Source: Thalassobium sp. R2A62 (lineage in GTDB: Bacteria; Pseudomonadota; Alphaproteobacteria; Rhodobacterales; Rhodobacteraceae). From it: DNA of 64,000 nucleotides. Where the stretch lies: positions 862,418 to 926,417 of the forward strand of contig NZ_GG697169.2 in NCBI RefSeq assembly GCF_000161835.1, in the 5' to 3' direction. Positions 35,902-45,389 of this stretch are shown here, one piece after another. Below the pieces are notes generated by a model that worked only from the letters and a program-made list of their open reading frames with translations, did not search any database and was not told where the DNA came from. Numbering within the stretch: the stretch's first letter is position 1; the number at the start of each line of letters is the position of its first letter. The position numbers and the translations under genes were made by a program.

Positions 35902-36953
35902 CCGCCCATCTCCGCCATCAGCGTCGCTTGGGCATCCGCCGTCAACGCCTCGATCGTCTCGTCCAAGTCGCCCTGCATCACCTGATCCAGCTTGTACAGC
36001 GTCAGGTTGATCCGGTGATCTGTCATGCGCCCTTGTGGGAAATTATAGGTCCTGATCCGTTCTGATCGATCCCCCGAGCCGATTTGGGCCGCGCGGTCCG
36101 CCGACCGTTCGCCATCAACACGCTGACGCTCGGCATCATAGAGCCGCGTTTTCAACGTAAGCATCGCAATCTCGCGGTTCCGGTGCTGGGATTTTTCCGA
36201 ACTCACCACCACAATCCCTGATGGGATATGTGTGATCCGCACCGCCGAATCCGTGGTGTTGACGTGCTGGCCACCCGATCCGCTCGCGCGCATTGTATCG
36301 ATCCGCAGGTCACCAGGATCAATCTGGATATCCACGTCTTCGGCTTCGGGCAGAACCGCAACTGTCGCTGCTGATGTGTGAATGCGTCCGCCACTTTCGG
36401 TCGTGGGGACCCGTTGGACACGGTGCACGCCACTTTCATATTTCATCCGCGCAAAGACGCCCTCGCCTTTGACATGCGCGGTGACCTCTTTGATCCCGCC
36501 CAGCTCGGTCGATTGCTCTTCGATAATCTCAAACGTCCAACCGCGTGCCTCGGCATAGCGTTGGTACATCCGCAACAAATCGCCTGCAAACAGCGCAGCT
36601 TCGTCCCCGCCTGTTCCGGGGCGAATTTCGATCATCGCAGGACGCGCATCGGCGGCGTCCTTGGGCAACAAGGCGATCTGCAAATTCTGCTCGATCTCGG
36701 GCAGCCGCGCGCGCAACATCGGCAGCTCTTCTTCTGCCAGCTCTTTCATATCGGGATCCGACATCATCAGCTCGGCTTCGGCCAAATCTGCCTCGAGCGT
36801 TTGATACTCGGTGATCACATCAATCACAGGCCGCAGATCAGAATACTCTTTGGCCAGCGCTGCGATGTCATCAGCAGCATCACCGCTGGCCATCTTCGCT
36901 TCGAGAAACTGGAACCGGCCCAGAATTTGTTCAAGTTTGTCCTGAGGTATCAT
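35898..36953 (-). CDS. prfA: Peptide chain release factor 1
   Basis: 351 aa from the ATG at 36953 ([13 protein letters not shown] is the usual N-terminus); the frame is open a further 19 codons upstream with poorer support. The peptidyl-hydrolysis loop [18 protein letters not shown] contains the GGQ, and the tripeptide stop-codon reader region lies before it. It terminates translation at UAA/UAG. It overlaps prmC by 4 bases. Confidence 0.95.
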   Translation of the reverse strand: MIPQDKLEQILGRFQFLEAKMASGDAADDIAALAKEYSDLRPVIDVITEYQTLEADLAEAELMMSDPDMKELAEEELPMLRARLPEIEQNLQIALLPKDAADARPAMIEIRPGTGGDEAALFAGDLLRMYQRYAEARGWTFEIIEEQSTELGGIKEVTAHVKGEGVFARMKYESGVHRVQRVPTTESGGRIHTSAATVAVLPEAEDVDIQIDPGDLRIDTMRASGSGGQHVNTTDSAVRITHIPSGIVVVSSEKSQHRNREIAMLTLKTRLYDAERQRVDGERSADRAAQIGSGDRSERIRTYNFPQGRMTDHRINLTLYKLDQVMQGDLDETIEALTADAQATLMAEMGG

Positions 36954-37029
36954 GACCTTGGCATCCCCCATTGGCTGTTGGGGGTCAAGTGGATTTGGTG
37001 TTTCAGGCAAATCGTGCTACCGTCTGATC

Positions 37030-37323
37030 ATGCGCACCACTGTCCTACTCTCTTTGATCATGGTCGCCCTTGCGGCGCCGATCTCGGCTGACGTCACCAG
37101 TGGCGGACGCACGATCGAGTGCTTTTGCACTGACAGTTCAGGGGGCCGGATCGAATTGGGCGAAAGCATTTGCCTACAGGTCGACGGCCGGATGTTCACC
37201 GCTCAATGCCAAATGTCGCTGAACGTCCCTATGTGGCGTGAAACCCAACAAGGGTGCCTGACGGGGTCCTACAACGCCCCGCAAATGTCCCCGTTTCCGG
37301 CAGATATCCCGTCACTCGGATAA
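37030..37323 (+). CDS. Small exported Cys-containing protein
   Basis: 97 aa from the ATG at 37030, divergent from prfA. A signal peptide (about residues 1-20, ending APISA) precedes a mature part with five Cys (IECFCTD, SICLQ, TAQCQMS, QGCLTG), suited to disulfides in the periplasm. Family not recognised. Its end overlaps the convergent DUF1499 gene by 12 bases. Confidence 0.65.
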   Translation: MRTTVLLSLIMVALAAPISADVTSGGRTIECFCTDSSGGRIELGESICLQVDGRMFTAQCQMSLNVPMWRETQQGCLTGSYNAPQMSPFPADIPSLG

Positions 37324-37779
37324 TCCGGCATCGGCCACCCACGCCTCTATGCGCTGACGGTTTAAGCCTAAATCTGCCTTTCCAAACCGTAATCGTCCAC
37401 GAATAGAAACCAGCCACGATTCCGTGTCTTGGGATAGACCAGCCTCGCCTTTCTCGACTACAGACACAGTCGTCAGGTCCGGAAAATGCCAAACCGCGCT
37501 TCGGCTCACATAGCTGACCAGTCCATCGCCGACTTCTCCGGCCAGCACGTTTGTTCGCGGCGCACGACGGATCACCTGATCCAGGGTCTGCACTGCCGTC
37601 AGTGCCGCGTCCCGATCTGGAAAAGCAAAAACGATTTCATGGCCCCCAATGTCAGGAAACACCCCTGCCTCGGTGCGGTTGGGCATTTGGTGCCACCTAG
37701 CGGGGTCGATCGGCGCCAAACGCACGTAGAGCGACGCCATCAGGATGACGACAACGACCAGGATCACAGCCAATTTCAC
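37312..37779 (-). CDS. DUF1499 family protein
   Basis: 155 aa with one N-terminal membrane segment (about residues 3-22) and a periplasmic domain. RLAPIDPARWHQMP and the later VSYVSRSAVWHFPDLTTVSV and ESWLVSIRGRLRFGKADLGLNRQR match DUF1499. Function unknown. No operon partner is apparent. Confidence 0.8.
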   Translation of the reverse strand: MKLAVILVVVVILMASLYVRLAPIDPARWHQMPNRTEAGVFPDIGGHEIVFAFPDRDAALTAVQTLDQVIRRAPRTNVLAGEVGDGLVSYVSRSAVWHFPDLTTVSVVEKGEAGLSQDTESWLVSIRGRLRFGKADLGLNRQRIEAWVADAGLSE

Positions 37780-37890
37780 CTACTCAAATCCCACCGCAAT
37801 CCTGAACGCTGGGCCAGCCCAAATTCAGACAACATAACGAAGTACGCAAATTACATATTTTTGGACCAAAAATTCACAAATTACATGAAA

Positions 37891-38832
37891 CTAACGATAT
37901 GGAACGCCCGGAAGGATGCTCAAGAGCTCGAACATCAGATTGGCACCCGTCAATGCGGTGTTACCCGATGGGTCATAGGGCGGCGACACTTCAACCAAAT
38001 CACAGCCCACGATGTTTAACCCATTGATACCACGTATTAATTCCATCGCCTGGGGCGTCGTAAGTCCGCCGATTTCCGGCGTCCCCGTGCCCGGTGCATA
38101 AGCTGGGTCAAGGCTGTCGATGTCATAGGTGATGTAGCATGGCTGGTCACCAATCGCGTCCTTGATCGTTTTCGCCAATGGGGTCAGAGACTTATGCCAT
38201 AGATCTTTGGCCAGAACGGTATTGAATCCCCATCCCTCGGCCTCGGTAAAATCTTCGGACGTATAGCCTGTGCCTCGCAGCCCGATTTGGTACACTTTAG
38301 AAGGCGTTATGAGGTTTTCTTCGTATGCGCGACGGAAAACGGTGCCATGAGTCTCGCGCTCACCGAACATCTCGTCGTTCACATCGGCATGTGCATCAAC
38401 ATGGACCAAGGCAACCGGCCCATGTTTTTTCGCGATCGACCGCAGGATCGGCAAGGTCAACGAATGATCACCGCCCAAGGTCATCGGGATAAAATTATGC
38501 TTTAGGTGTTTGTCGTAAGTCTCTGTAATAATGCGCAAGCTATCAGACAATGAGAACGTATTGATTGCAACGTCCCCAAGGTCTGCACACTGCAACGCAT
38601 CGAACGGCGCAGCCCCCGTTTGGATATTGTATGGCCGGATCATCGCCGACTGCTCGCGCACTTGCTTGGGGCCCATCCGCGTGCCTGACCGCCAGCTGGT
38701 ACCAATGTCCATCGGAATGCCGATAAAACCAACGTCCAGCCCTTCGGGTGTTTCGGCCTCAGGCAGTCGCATAAACGTTTGTGGACCTGCAAAACGGGCC
38801 AGGTCATTTCCGCTAATCGGTTGATTAGGCAT
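37891..38832 (-). CDS. Ureohydrolase, guanidinobutyrase-like
   Basis: 313 aa of the arginase/agmatinase family with the di-manganese motifs GGDHSLT, VHVDAHADVND and YDIDSLDPAYAPGTGTPEIG. The sequence closely follows what I remember of Pseudomonas GbuA (MIRPYN, TGAAPFDAL, FGERETHGTVFRR, IGLRGTGYT), so 4-guanidinobutyrate, giving 4-aminobutyrate and urea, is the best guess. 3-guanidinopropionate is an alternative. Last gene of a four-gene operon, overlapping the second ureohydrolase by 8 bases. Confidence 0.85.
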   Translation of the reverse strand: MPNQPISGNDLARFAGPQTFMRLPEAETPEGLDVGFIGIPMDIGTSWRSGTRMGPKQVREQSAMIRPYNIQTGAAPFDALQCADLGDVAINTFSLSDSLRIITETYDKHLKHNFIPMTLGGDHSLTLPILRSIAKKHGPVALVHVDAHADVNDEMFGERETHGTVFRRAYEENLITPSKVYQIGLRGTGYTSEDFTEAEGWGFNTVLAKDLWHKSLTPLAKTIKDAIGDQPCYITYDIDSLDPAYAPGTGTPEIGGLTTPQAMELIRGINGLNIVGCDLVEVSPPYDPSGNTALTGANLMFELLSILPGVPYR

Positions 38833-39799
38833 TTTTTTTCTCTCTTTTGTTCCAGCAGTACAGGCACATCAATTCAGTCGCAACGTGCGCGCCAGCGATG
38901 GCAGTGGCGCCCGTCGTGTCATAGGGTGGAGACACCTCAACCACGTCCCCACCCACCATTTTGATCCCCGCCAAATCACGCAGCATCATCGCCGCCTGAG
39001 CGGAACTCAATCCACCCCAAACCGGCGTCCCTGTTCCCGGCGCATAAGCAGGGTCTAGGCAGTCGATATCAAACGTGAGGTATGTCGGGTAATCCCCTAT
39101 AATATAACGTATTTTTGCAACCGCAGCCGTTGTCCCGTACTCATGAATTTCACGCGCATCAATCGTTGGAACCCCTAGGTTGTCAGCGTTGGTCGTCCGA
39201 ATGCCAACCTGCACTGATCGGTCCACATCAATCAGCCCCTCTTTGACGGCCTTGTAGAACATCGTGCCATGATCGATCCGGTCCATGTCATCGTCCGGCC
39301 ACGTGTCTGAATGGGCGTCGAAATGAAGCAGCGAGAGCGGCCCAAATTTCTCTGCATATGCACGCAATATCGGGAACGAAATATAATGGTCCCCTCCGAG
39401 AACGAGACTGCCCGCACCCGAAGCTAGGATTGTGCGAATATGTTCCGTCAAAGCCGTAGGAAAGTCCGAAACGCGGGCGTAATCAAACGCGAGATCCCCG
39501 TAGTCAACGATATCAAACTCGGACAGTGGATCGATATCCCATCCATACGGGGGATCATAAGGCTGCAATGTCGACGCCTCGCGGATCGCCCTTGGTCCCA
39601 GCCGTGTGCCGGGCCGATTGGTCACCGCTTGGTCAAACGGCACGCCAGTCACCGCGAGATCCACGCCTGTCAGATCTTTGGTGTATTGCCGACGCAAAAA
39701 CGATGTCGCCCCTGCAAAGGTGTTTTCATAGGTTAACCCACGCCGCTCTGTACGGGTAAAGGCCGCATCGACCTGAGTTTTTGCGTCTTCGAGTGACAT
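38825..39799 (-). CDS. speB: Ureohydrolase, agmatinase-like
   Basis: 324 aa with GGDHYISFP, LHFDAHSDTWPDD and FDIDCLDPAYAPGTGTPVWG binding the metal pair. It follows the E. coli SpeB pattern (DHGTMFYKAVKEGLID, VQVGIRT) rather than the guanidinobutyrase pattern of its neighbour. It probably hydrolyses agmatine to putrescine and urea. The start overlaps the stop of the aminotransferase gene by one base. Confidence 0.85.
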   Translation of the reverse strand: MSLEDAKTQVDAAFTRTERRGLTYENTFAGATSFLRRQYTKDLTGVDLAVTGVPFDQAVTNRPGTRLGPRAIREASTLQPYDPPYGWDIDPLSEFDIVDYGDLAFDYARVSDFPTALTEHIRTILASGAGSLVLGGDHYISFPILRAYAEKFGPLSLLHFDAHSDTWPDDDMDRIDHGTMFYKAVKEGLIDVDRSVQVGIRTTNADNLGVPTIDAREIHEYGTTAAVAKIRYIIGDYPTYLTFDIDCLDPAYAPGTGTPVWGGLSSAQAAMMLRDLAGIKMVGGDVVEVSPPYDTTGATAIAGAHVATELMCLYCWNKREKKNA

Positions 39800-41172
39800 T
39801 AGCCGATCTTTACATGTTCGCGCACAAGGCCATCCATCACATCGACAATGGCACCCCGCAGGTTTTCAGAAATGAAATCAACATCTTGGCGTTTCAAAAT
39901 GAGCGGTGGAGACATCACATTCAATGCCCCAATGGGCCGCACCAAAAGCCCACGCTTTTCAGCAGCGTCCGAAATCCTGCGACCAATATCCAGATCATCA
40001 CCCAAGGGGCGTTTGGTCACTTTGTCGGCGACGTTCTCAACACATCCGATCAGACCCCGACCGCGTGTGTCACCAACAATGGCGAGATCGTTCAGGCCCG
40101 CGAGTTGTTCTTGGAAATAAGGCCCAACATCACGCACATGAGGCAGAATCTCCTCTCGCTCGAGAATCTCGATGTTCTTGAGCGCCGCCGCACACGCGAC
40201 AGGATGGCCGGAATAGGTATACCCCGACGTATACCAGGGCTGGCTGGTGATCGCCTTGTGCACCGCGTCCGAGAGCAGCACCGCACCAATGGGTTGGTAA
40301 CCCGAGCTCAAACCTTTGGCACAACAGATCAAATCAGGTGTGACGCCGTATTCACCATAGCTCGCAAACCAATGGCCGAGCCGTCCATAGGCCGTCACCA
40401 CTTCGTCCGCGACAAAGAGAATGCCATTGTCCTGACAGACCTGCCACATCCGTTTTAGATAGTCGTCCTCAGGAACCAAAACGCCGCCAGACGCTTGGAT
40501 CGGTTCTGCAAAAAACGCGGCGATCCGGTCTGCGCCAATTTCTTCGATTTTCGCCTCAAACTCGGCAATCAGATGATCGGTAAAGGCGGCGGCGTCCATC
40601 CCGTCAGGTCGGCGGTACATATAGGGCGCGCCAATATGATGGATCGTGTCTGTCACATGGGTGAAACCGGGCGCTCGATCACCATCGCGCAGCCCCAGCG
40701 ACATCGCAGCATGGGTTGAGCCATGATAGCTGTGATGGCGGGCAATCATATGGGTACGTTCTGGATGACCCAGTGCCGCTTGGGTGAAATGCGCCATGCG
40801 ATACGCACTATCTATTGCGGTTGAACCGCCCGTCGTGAAATGGACGTGGTCCAATGAGGGCGGCGCCAATGCAGCCAGCTTTGCAGCCAACAACGTCATG
40901 GGGGCATTTGTCATGTCCACAAACGTCGACGAGAACGCGAGGTTCATCGCCTGCTCGGCAATTGCATCCGCCATTTCACGGCGGCCCAAGCCAATGTTCG
41001 TGCACCACAGGCCACCAACGGCATCAAAGTACCGGTTGCCGCTATCGTCCCACAGGTGACACCGCTCGCCCCGTGCAATCACAAGCGGATGATCGGTGTT
41101 CCCGAGTTCGTCCCACGGATGCAACACATGTGCTGCGTCCAGCGCTCCAAGATCATTGATTAGCTCTGTCAT
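39799..41172 (-). CDS. Class III PLP aminotransferase
   Basis: 457 aa. The PLP lysine lies in CCAKGLSSGYQPIGA, preceded by ILFVADEVVTAYGRLG with the conserved Asp, and the FTTGGSTAIDSAYRMA phosphate-binding region. The class includes putrescine, 4-aminobutyrate and taurine transaminases. Here, between an M20 hydrolase and two ureohydrolases, a polyamine- or agmatine-type amine with pyruvate is the likely pair. That is inference from context. Confidence 0.88.
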   Translation of the reverse strand: MTELINDLGALDAAHVLHPWDELGNTDHPLVIARGERCHLWDDSGNRYFDAVGGLWCTNIGLGRREMADAIAEQAMNLAFSSTFVDMTNAPMTLLAAKLAALAPPSLDHVHFTTGGSTAIDSAYRMAHFTQAALGHPERTHMIARHHSYHGSTHAAMSLGLRDGDRAPGFTHVTDTIHHIGAPYMYRRPDGMDAAAFTDHLIAEFEAKIEEIGADRIAAFFAEPIQASGGVLVPEDDYLKRMWQVCQDNGILFVADEVVTAYGRLGHWFASYGEYGVTPDLICCAKGLSSGYQPIGAVLLSDAVHKAITSQPWYTSGYTYSGHPVACAAALKNIEILEREEILPHVRDVGPYFQEQLAGLNDLAIVGDTRGRGLIGCVENVADKVTKRPLGDDLDIGRRISDAAEKRGLLVRPIGALNVMSPPLILKRQDVDFISENLRGAIVDVMDGLVREHVKIG

Positions 41173-41203
41173 GACATCACTTGATCCTGCGGGTTCAAAC
41201 AGG

Positions 41204-42370
41204 TCAAGAGGCGATCGGCTGTGCCCGTTCTACTAGTCGCGCAAAGAATGACGCGCCACTGGTCGCAGTTTTGTCGTCAAAATCGTAGGCTGGATGGTGC
41301 ACACCAGCGGTATCGCCGTTCCCAACGAACAAATATGCCCCAGGTCGGTGCTCTAGCATATAGGCGAAGTCTTCGGCCCCCATTTCACGCCCACCATCAG
41401 GTTCGACGTTGGCCTCGCCCGCAATTTCGACTGCGACATTTGCTGCAAAGCCCGCCTCGTCTGGGCTGTTGATCGTCGCGGGATATCCAATTTCATAGTC
41501 GATCTCGACCGTGACACCAAAACTGGCCGCTTGGCCTTGGATGATTTCAGGAAGACGCTTGCGCACCATCGCTTGGACGTCTTTATCAAACGTACGCACG
41601 GTTCCGTTGATCCATGCCGTTGCCGGAATGATGTTGTCTGCCGAACCAGAATGAATCTGCGTCACCGAGACCACCAGATCGTCAAAGGTGCGGTGATTGC
41701 GGCTGACGATGGTCTGGACGGCTTGGATCATACTGGCCGCCGCTATGATCGGATCGATCGTGTCTTGGGGATAGGCACCGTGGCCACCGACACCAGTGAC
41801 AGTAATCGAAAACGTATCAACGGCCGCCATGATCGGGCCCGGTGTCGTGTAGAAATGACCAACAGGTGTGCCGGGCGCATTGTGTAGCGCATAGACAGAA
41901 CCGATGTCGTAGGTGTCGAGGATCCCCTCGTTCACCATCACCTGCGCACCGCCGCCATTTTCCTCAGCCGGTTGGAAAATCAACGCAACGCGGCCTGCGA
42001 AATTACGGGTCTCAGCCAGATAGCGCGCAGCCCCCAAAAGCATAGTCGTGTGCCCGTCATGCCCGCAGGCGTGCATGCGCCCGTCAATCTTAGAGGCATA
42101 GGGCAACCCAGTTTCCTCTTGCATAGGTAGCGCGTCCATATCCGCACGCAGGCCGATGGTCGGGCCGTCCCCCTGCCCGTTGATGATCGCCACCAGCCCA
42201 GAAGACGCGATCCCCTCATGTATTTCATCAACACCAAAGTCGCGCAGGCGGGCCGCGACAAACTTGGCCGTCTCATAACATTCCATTCCCAATTCCGGCA
42301 TCTCGTGCAGATGTCTGCGCCAAGTTGTCATGTCGTTCTGAAATTCTGCGATACGATTGAGGATCGGCAT
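41204..42370 (-). CDS. M20-family amidohydrolase (HipO-like)
   Basis: 388 aa. Metal ligands and motifs are visible as RADMDALPMQE, MHACGHDGHTTMLLGA, FQPAEENGGGAQVM and GAEDFAYML, all of the M20D amidohydrolase subfamily. It removes acyl groups from N-acyl amino acids or amines. As the first gene of this operon it may free an amine or guanidino compound from an acylated form. The substrate cannot be read from sequence. Confidence 0.87.
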   Translation of the reverse strand: MPILNRIAEFQNDMTTWRRHLHEMPELGMECYETAKFVAARLRDFGVDEIHEGIASSGLVAIINGQGDGPTIGLRADMDALPMQEETGLPYASKIDGRMHACGHDGHTTMLLGAARYLAETRNFAGRVALIFQPAEENGGGAQVMVNEGILDTYDIGSVYALHNAPGTPVGHFYTTPGPIMAAVDTFSITVTGVGGHGAYPQDTIDPIIAAASMIQAVQTIVSRNHRTFDDLVVSVTQIHSGSADNIIPATAWINGTVRTFDKDVQAMVRKRLPEIIQGQAASFGVTVEIDYEIGYPATINSPDEAGFAANVAVEIAGEANVEPDGGREMGAEDFAYMLEHRPGAYLFVGNGDTAGVHHPAYDFDDKTATSGASFFARLVERAQPIAS

Positions 42371-42433
42371 GGCTGGCTCTCTGTGATTGGGGCGATTACG
42401 ATGTCACAAAACCGCAAAGCGAGGGTGCATGCA

Positions 42434-43249
42434 ATGAATGAACTGCTGATCTTTGATCCAAAGGGTGGGATGCCGCGATTGTTGATGATCATGGAGCGGT
42501 TGCGCGACCCTGATACAGGCTGTCCTTGGGACATTGAACAGGATTTCGCCAGCATCGCGCCCTATACGATTGAAGAAGCCTATGAAGTCGCGGACGTAAT
42601 CGAACGCCAAGATTGGGACGAGCTTGAAGGTGAGCTGGGCGATCTGTTGTTGCAGGTCGTCTATTTCGCGCAAATGGGGCGCGAGGTCGGCCATTTTGAC
42701 TTTGCCAGCATTGCAGATGCGATTTCTGACAAGATGGTTGCGCGACATCCCCATGTCTTTGGTGACGAGAACCGCGACAAGAGCGCAGAGCAACAGGTTG
42801 TGGATTGGGAAAAGATCAAAGCGGCCGAACGTGCGGGCAAATCACAAGGTGGCGCACTAGAGGGTGTCGCCCTTGGCCTGCCTGCATTGCTGCGTGCAAC
42901 CAAATTGCAAAAGCGGGCCGCGCGAGTGGGATTTGATTGGCCCGAGACAGAACAAGTCTTGGACAAGATAATTGAGGAATCACGCGAGCTGATCGAGGCC
43001 AAAGACACGCTGACCCAAGCTGACGTCGAAGAAGAATTTGGTGATCTGATGTTTGTCATGGCGAACCTCGGGCGGCATCTGGGATTGGACCCCGAGGCCG
43101 CCTTGCGTGCCGCCAACGCTAAATTTACCAAACGGTTTGAAGGTGTTGAAGAACGCCTTGCTGCGATGGGGAAGACGCCAAACGATAGCAATCTCGCTGA
43201 AATGGACGCCCTTTGGGATGCCGTAAAAGTTGCCCAGAAGAATATCTGA
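42434..43249 (+). CDS. mazG: Nucleoside triphosphate pyrophosphohydrolase MazG
   Basis: 271 aa from the ATG at 42434, which gives the family start (NELLIFDPKGGMPRLLMIM); an earlier in-frame ATG at 42401 exists. Two MazG domains show the EExxE-type metal sites: EEAYEVADVIERQDWDELEG in the first and EESRELIEAKDTL with EEEFGDLMFVMANL in the second. It hydrolyses aberrant NTPs. Its stop codon TGA is also the left half of the first iron box for the next gene. Confidence 0.92.
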   Translation: MNELLIFDPKGGMPRLLMIMERLRDPDTGCPWDIEQDFASIAPYTIEEAYEVADVIERQDWDELEGELGDLLLQVVYFAQMGREVGHFDFASIADAISDKMVARHPHVFGDENRDKSAEQQVVDWEKIKAAERAGKSQGGALEGVALGLPALLRATKLQKRAARVGFDWPETEQVLDKIIEESRELIEAKDTLTQADVEEEFGDLMFVMANLGRHLGLDPEAALRAANAKFTKRFEGVEERLAAMGKTPNDSNLAEMDALWDAVKVAQKNI

Positions 43250-43261
43250 TTTTTTTAATCA
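43247..43261. promoter_or_regulatory. TGA-N9-TCA box 1 (Iron-Rhodo-box candidate)
   Basis: TGA, nine A/T bases, TCA; with flanking C and G it forms CTGAT...ATCAG. TGA-N9-TCA is the Iron-Rhodo-box pattern predicted by comparative genomics in Rhodobacterales for iron-regulated genes. The TGA doubles as the mazG stop codon. Confidence 0.55.
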
Positions 43262-43271
43262 GGTATTGACC

Positions 43272-43286
43272 TGACTAAAAAAGTCA
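43272..43286. promoter_or_regulatory. TGA-N9-TCA box 2 (Iron-Rhodo-box candidate)
   Basis: Second copy 25 bases further on, inside a perfect inverted repeat (ACCTGAC, seven-base A/T spacer, GTCAGGT). It lies 43 bases before the iron-binding protein's ATG, so it would overlap the promoter. Two boxes in tandem argue against chance. Confidence 0.65.
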
Positions 43287-43328
43287 GGTTTACCCGTGGC
43301 ACCGCAACAAACCACTAAGGACGTCGTT

Positions 43329-44333
43329 ATGCTACGCTCATCCATTTTCTCTCTGACACTTTCCGCGCTTGCCATGCCGGTCATCGCAGACGAGGTGAAC
43401 ATCTATTCCTACCGCCAGCCAGAGCTCTTGGCGCCACTGACTGACGCATTCACAGCCGAGACAGGCATCGACGTGAACGTAGCCTATCTCGCCAAAGGTA
43501 TGATCGAACGTCTCCAAGCTGAGGGCGACCGCTCTCCTGCCGACGTGATCCTGACTGTCGACATCTCTCGCTTGACGGACGCTGTAAATGCAGGCGTGAC
43601 ACAGCCCGTTACATCTGACGTTTTGACTGCAAACGTACCTGCAGAGCTGCGCGATCCCGAGGGTCAGTGGTTCGGCGTCACGACACGTGCTCGCATCGTA
43701 TACGCAAGCAAGGAAAACGTAGCTGACGGCGAAATCACAACCTACGAAGATCTCGCCGATCCCAAGTGGGAGGGCCGCATCTGTACACGCTCGGGCACAC
43801 ACGCATACACATTGGCGTTGGTCGCAGGCATGCTGCACCACCACGGTGAAGAAGAAACCCGCACATGGCTCGAAGGCGTCAAGAGCAACCTTTCCCGCAA
43901 GCCGCAAGGCAACGATCGTGCACAGGTCAAAGCGATCTGGGCTGGCGAATGCGACATCAGCCTTGGCAACACATACTACATGGGCAAAATGCTTGAAGAT
44001 CCAGAGCAGCAGGACTGGGCCAATGCCGTCCGCATCACCTTCCCCGAGTTCGAAGATGGCGGCACACACGTCAACGTATCGGGCATTGCGATGGTCAAAG
44101 GTTCGCCAAACAAAGAGAACGCATTGAAGCTGATGGAATTCCTCGCGTCGCCAGCGGCACAGGAAATCTACGCCGAGGCAAACTATGAGTACCCGATCGC
44201 ACCAGGCACAGAGCCTACTGAACTGGTTGCAAGCTGGGGCACATTCACGGCAGACGACGTGAGCCTAGCAACCTTGGGCGGCTTGCGTGCAGACGCATTG
44301 CGCCTGATGCAAGAAGTCGATTTCGACGGCTAA
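43329..44333 (+). CDS. Ferric-iron ABC transporter substrate-binding protein (FutA-like), orphan
   Basis: 334 aa from the ATG at 43329 with a signal peptide ending VIADE (about residue 20). The N-terminal NIYSYRQPELLAPLTDAFTA, ICTRSGTHAYTLALVAGM and GNTYYMGKML with the YY pair are typical of Fe3+-binding FutA/FbpA proteins, where tyrosines hold the iron. No permease or ATPase gene follows. The two TGA-N9-TCA boxes upstream suggest iron control. A strong terminator follows. Confidence 0.88.
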   Translation: MLRSSIFSLTLSALAMPVIADEVNIYSYRQPELLAPLTDAFTAETGIDVNVAYLAKGMIERLQAEGDRSPADVILTVDISRLTDAVNAGVTQPVTSDVLTANVPAELRDPEGQWFGVTTRARIVYASKENVADGEITTYEDLADPKWEGRICTRSGTHAYTLALVAGMLHHHGEEETRTWLEGVKSNLSRKPQGNDRAQVKAIWAGECDISLGNTYYMGKMLEDPEQQDWANAVRITFPEFEDGGTHVNVSGIAMVKGSPNKENALKLMEFLASPAAQEIYAEANYEYPIAPGTEPTELVASWGTFTADDVSLATLGGLRADALRLMQEVDFDG

Positions 44334-44358
44334 GCTTTGCGTCACGAAACAAGACGAT

Positions 44359-44394
44359 CGACCCCGTGCGCGCCCGCACGGGGTCTTTTTGTTT
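44359..44394 (+). terminator. Rho-independent terminator after the FutA-like gene
   Basis: GACCCCGTGCG pairs with CGCACGGGGTC, followed by a T5 run and more T; the gene therefore stands as its own transcription unit. Confidence 0.88.
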
Positions 44395-44456
44395 GGTCCT
44401 ACCCTTGAGCCACCCTAGCCTGCGTGTCAGATGTAGCGGGACACAAAGGGACGGCT

Positions 44457-45389
44457 ATGACACGCAAGATTATCATCGACACGGACCCCGGACAGGACGA
44501 CGCGATTGCAATCCTGTTGGCGCTCGCCTCGCCAAACGACATTGATGTTTTGGGTATCACGGCAGTTGCGGGCAATGTGCCGCTGCCATTGACCCAACGC
44601 AATGTACGTGTGGTTTGCGAATTGGCCGGACGCCCTGATATGACCGTTTGTGCTGGGTGCGATGCACCCATGCAGCGGCCGCTTGTGACTGCAGAGCACG
44701 TCCATGGCACCACTGGGCTAGACGGGCCAGAGATGATCGCCCCGACAATGCCACTGTCAGATCAACACGCTGTGGATTTCATTATCGAAACCGCTCGCGA
44801 GCAGGACGGCATCACCCTTTGCCCGCTGGGACCGCTGACAAATATCGCAACGGCGTTGGAACGCGCGCCCGAGATTGCCGACAAGATTGATGAAATCATT
44901 TTGATGGGTGGCGCCTATTTCGAAGTAGGCAACATCACCCCTGCTGCCGAATTCAACATCTATGTTGATCCCGAAGCCGCAGATATCGTCTTTCGGTCCG
45001 GGATCAAACTGACCGTTCTTCCGTTGGACACAACGCACAAGGTTCTCGCCACGGCAGAGCGTACAGCAGCGATCCGCGCGATTGGTGGCCCTGTCGCAGA
45101 AACAGTTGCAGCTTGGACTGAATTCTTTGAGCGCTTTGACACCGAAAAATACGGCAGCGCAGGCGCACCGCTGCACGACCCCTGTGTCATTGCCTATTTG
45201 CTGAAACCAGATCTGTTTTCAGGACGGCAATGCAATGTTCAGGTCGAGGTCAGCTCGCCTTTAACTCTGGGCATGACAGTCGCCGATTGGTGGCACATAA
45301 CAGACCATCCGCGAAACGCCTTCTTTTGTGGCGACGTGGATGCAAACGGCTTCTTTGATCTTTTGACAGAACGGTTGGCACGACTATGA
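44457..45389 (+). CDS. Nucleoside hydrolase (inosine-uridine type)
   Basis: 310 aa from the ATG at 44457. The calcium-binding N-terminal IIIDTDPGQDDAIAIL is the family signature, with GGAYFEVGNITPAAEFNIYV and PLHDPCVIAYLL further on. It splits ribonucleosides into base and ribose in the cytoplasm. It overlaps the GNAT gene by 4 bases. Confidence 0.92.
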   Translation: MTRKIIIDTDPGQDDAIAILLALASPNDIDVLGITAVAGNVPLPLTQRNVRVVCELAGRPDMTVCAGCDAPMQRPLVTAEHVHGTTGLDGPEMIAPTMPLSDQHAVDFIIETAREQDGITLCPLGPLTNIATALERAPEIADKIDEIILMGGAYFEVGNITPAAEFNIYVDPEAADIVFRSGIKLTVLPLDTTHKVLATAERTAAIRAIGGPVAETVAAWTEFFERFDTEKYGSAGAPLHDPCVIAYLLKPDLFSGRQCNVQVEVSSPLTLGMTVADWWHITDHPRNAFFCGDVDANGFFDLLTERLARL

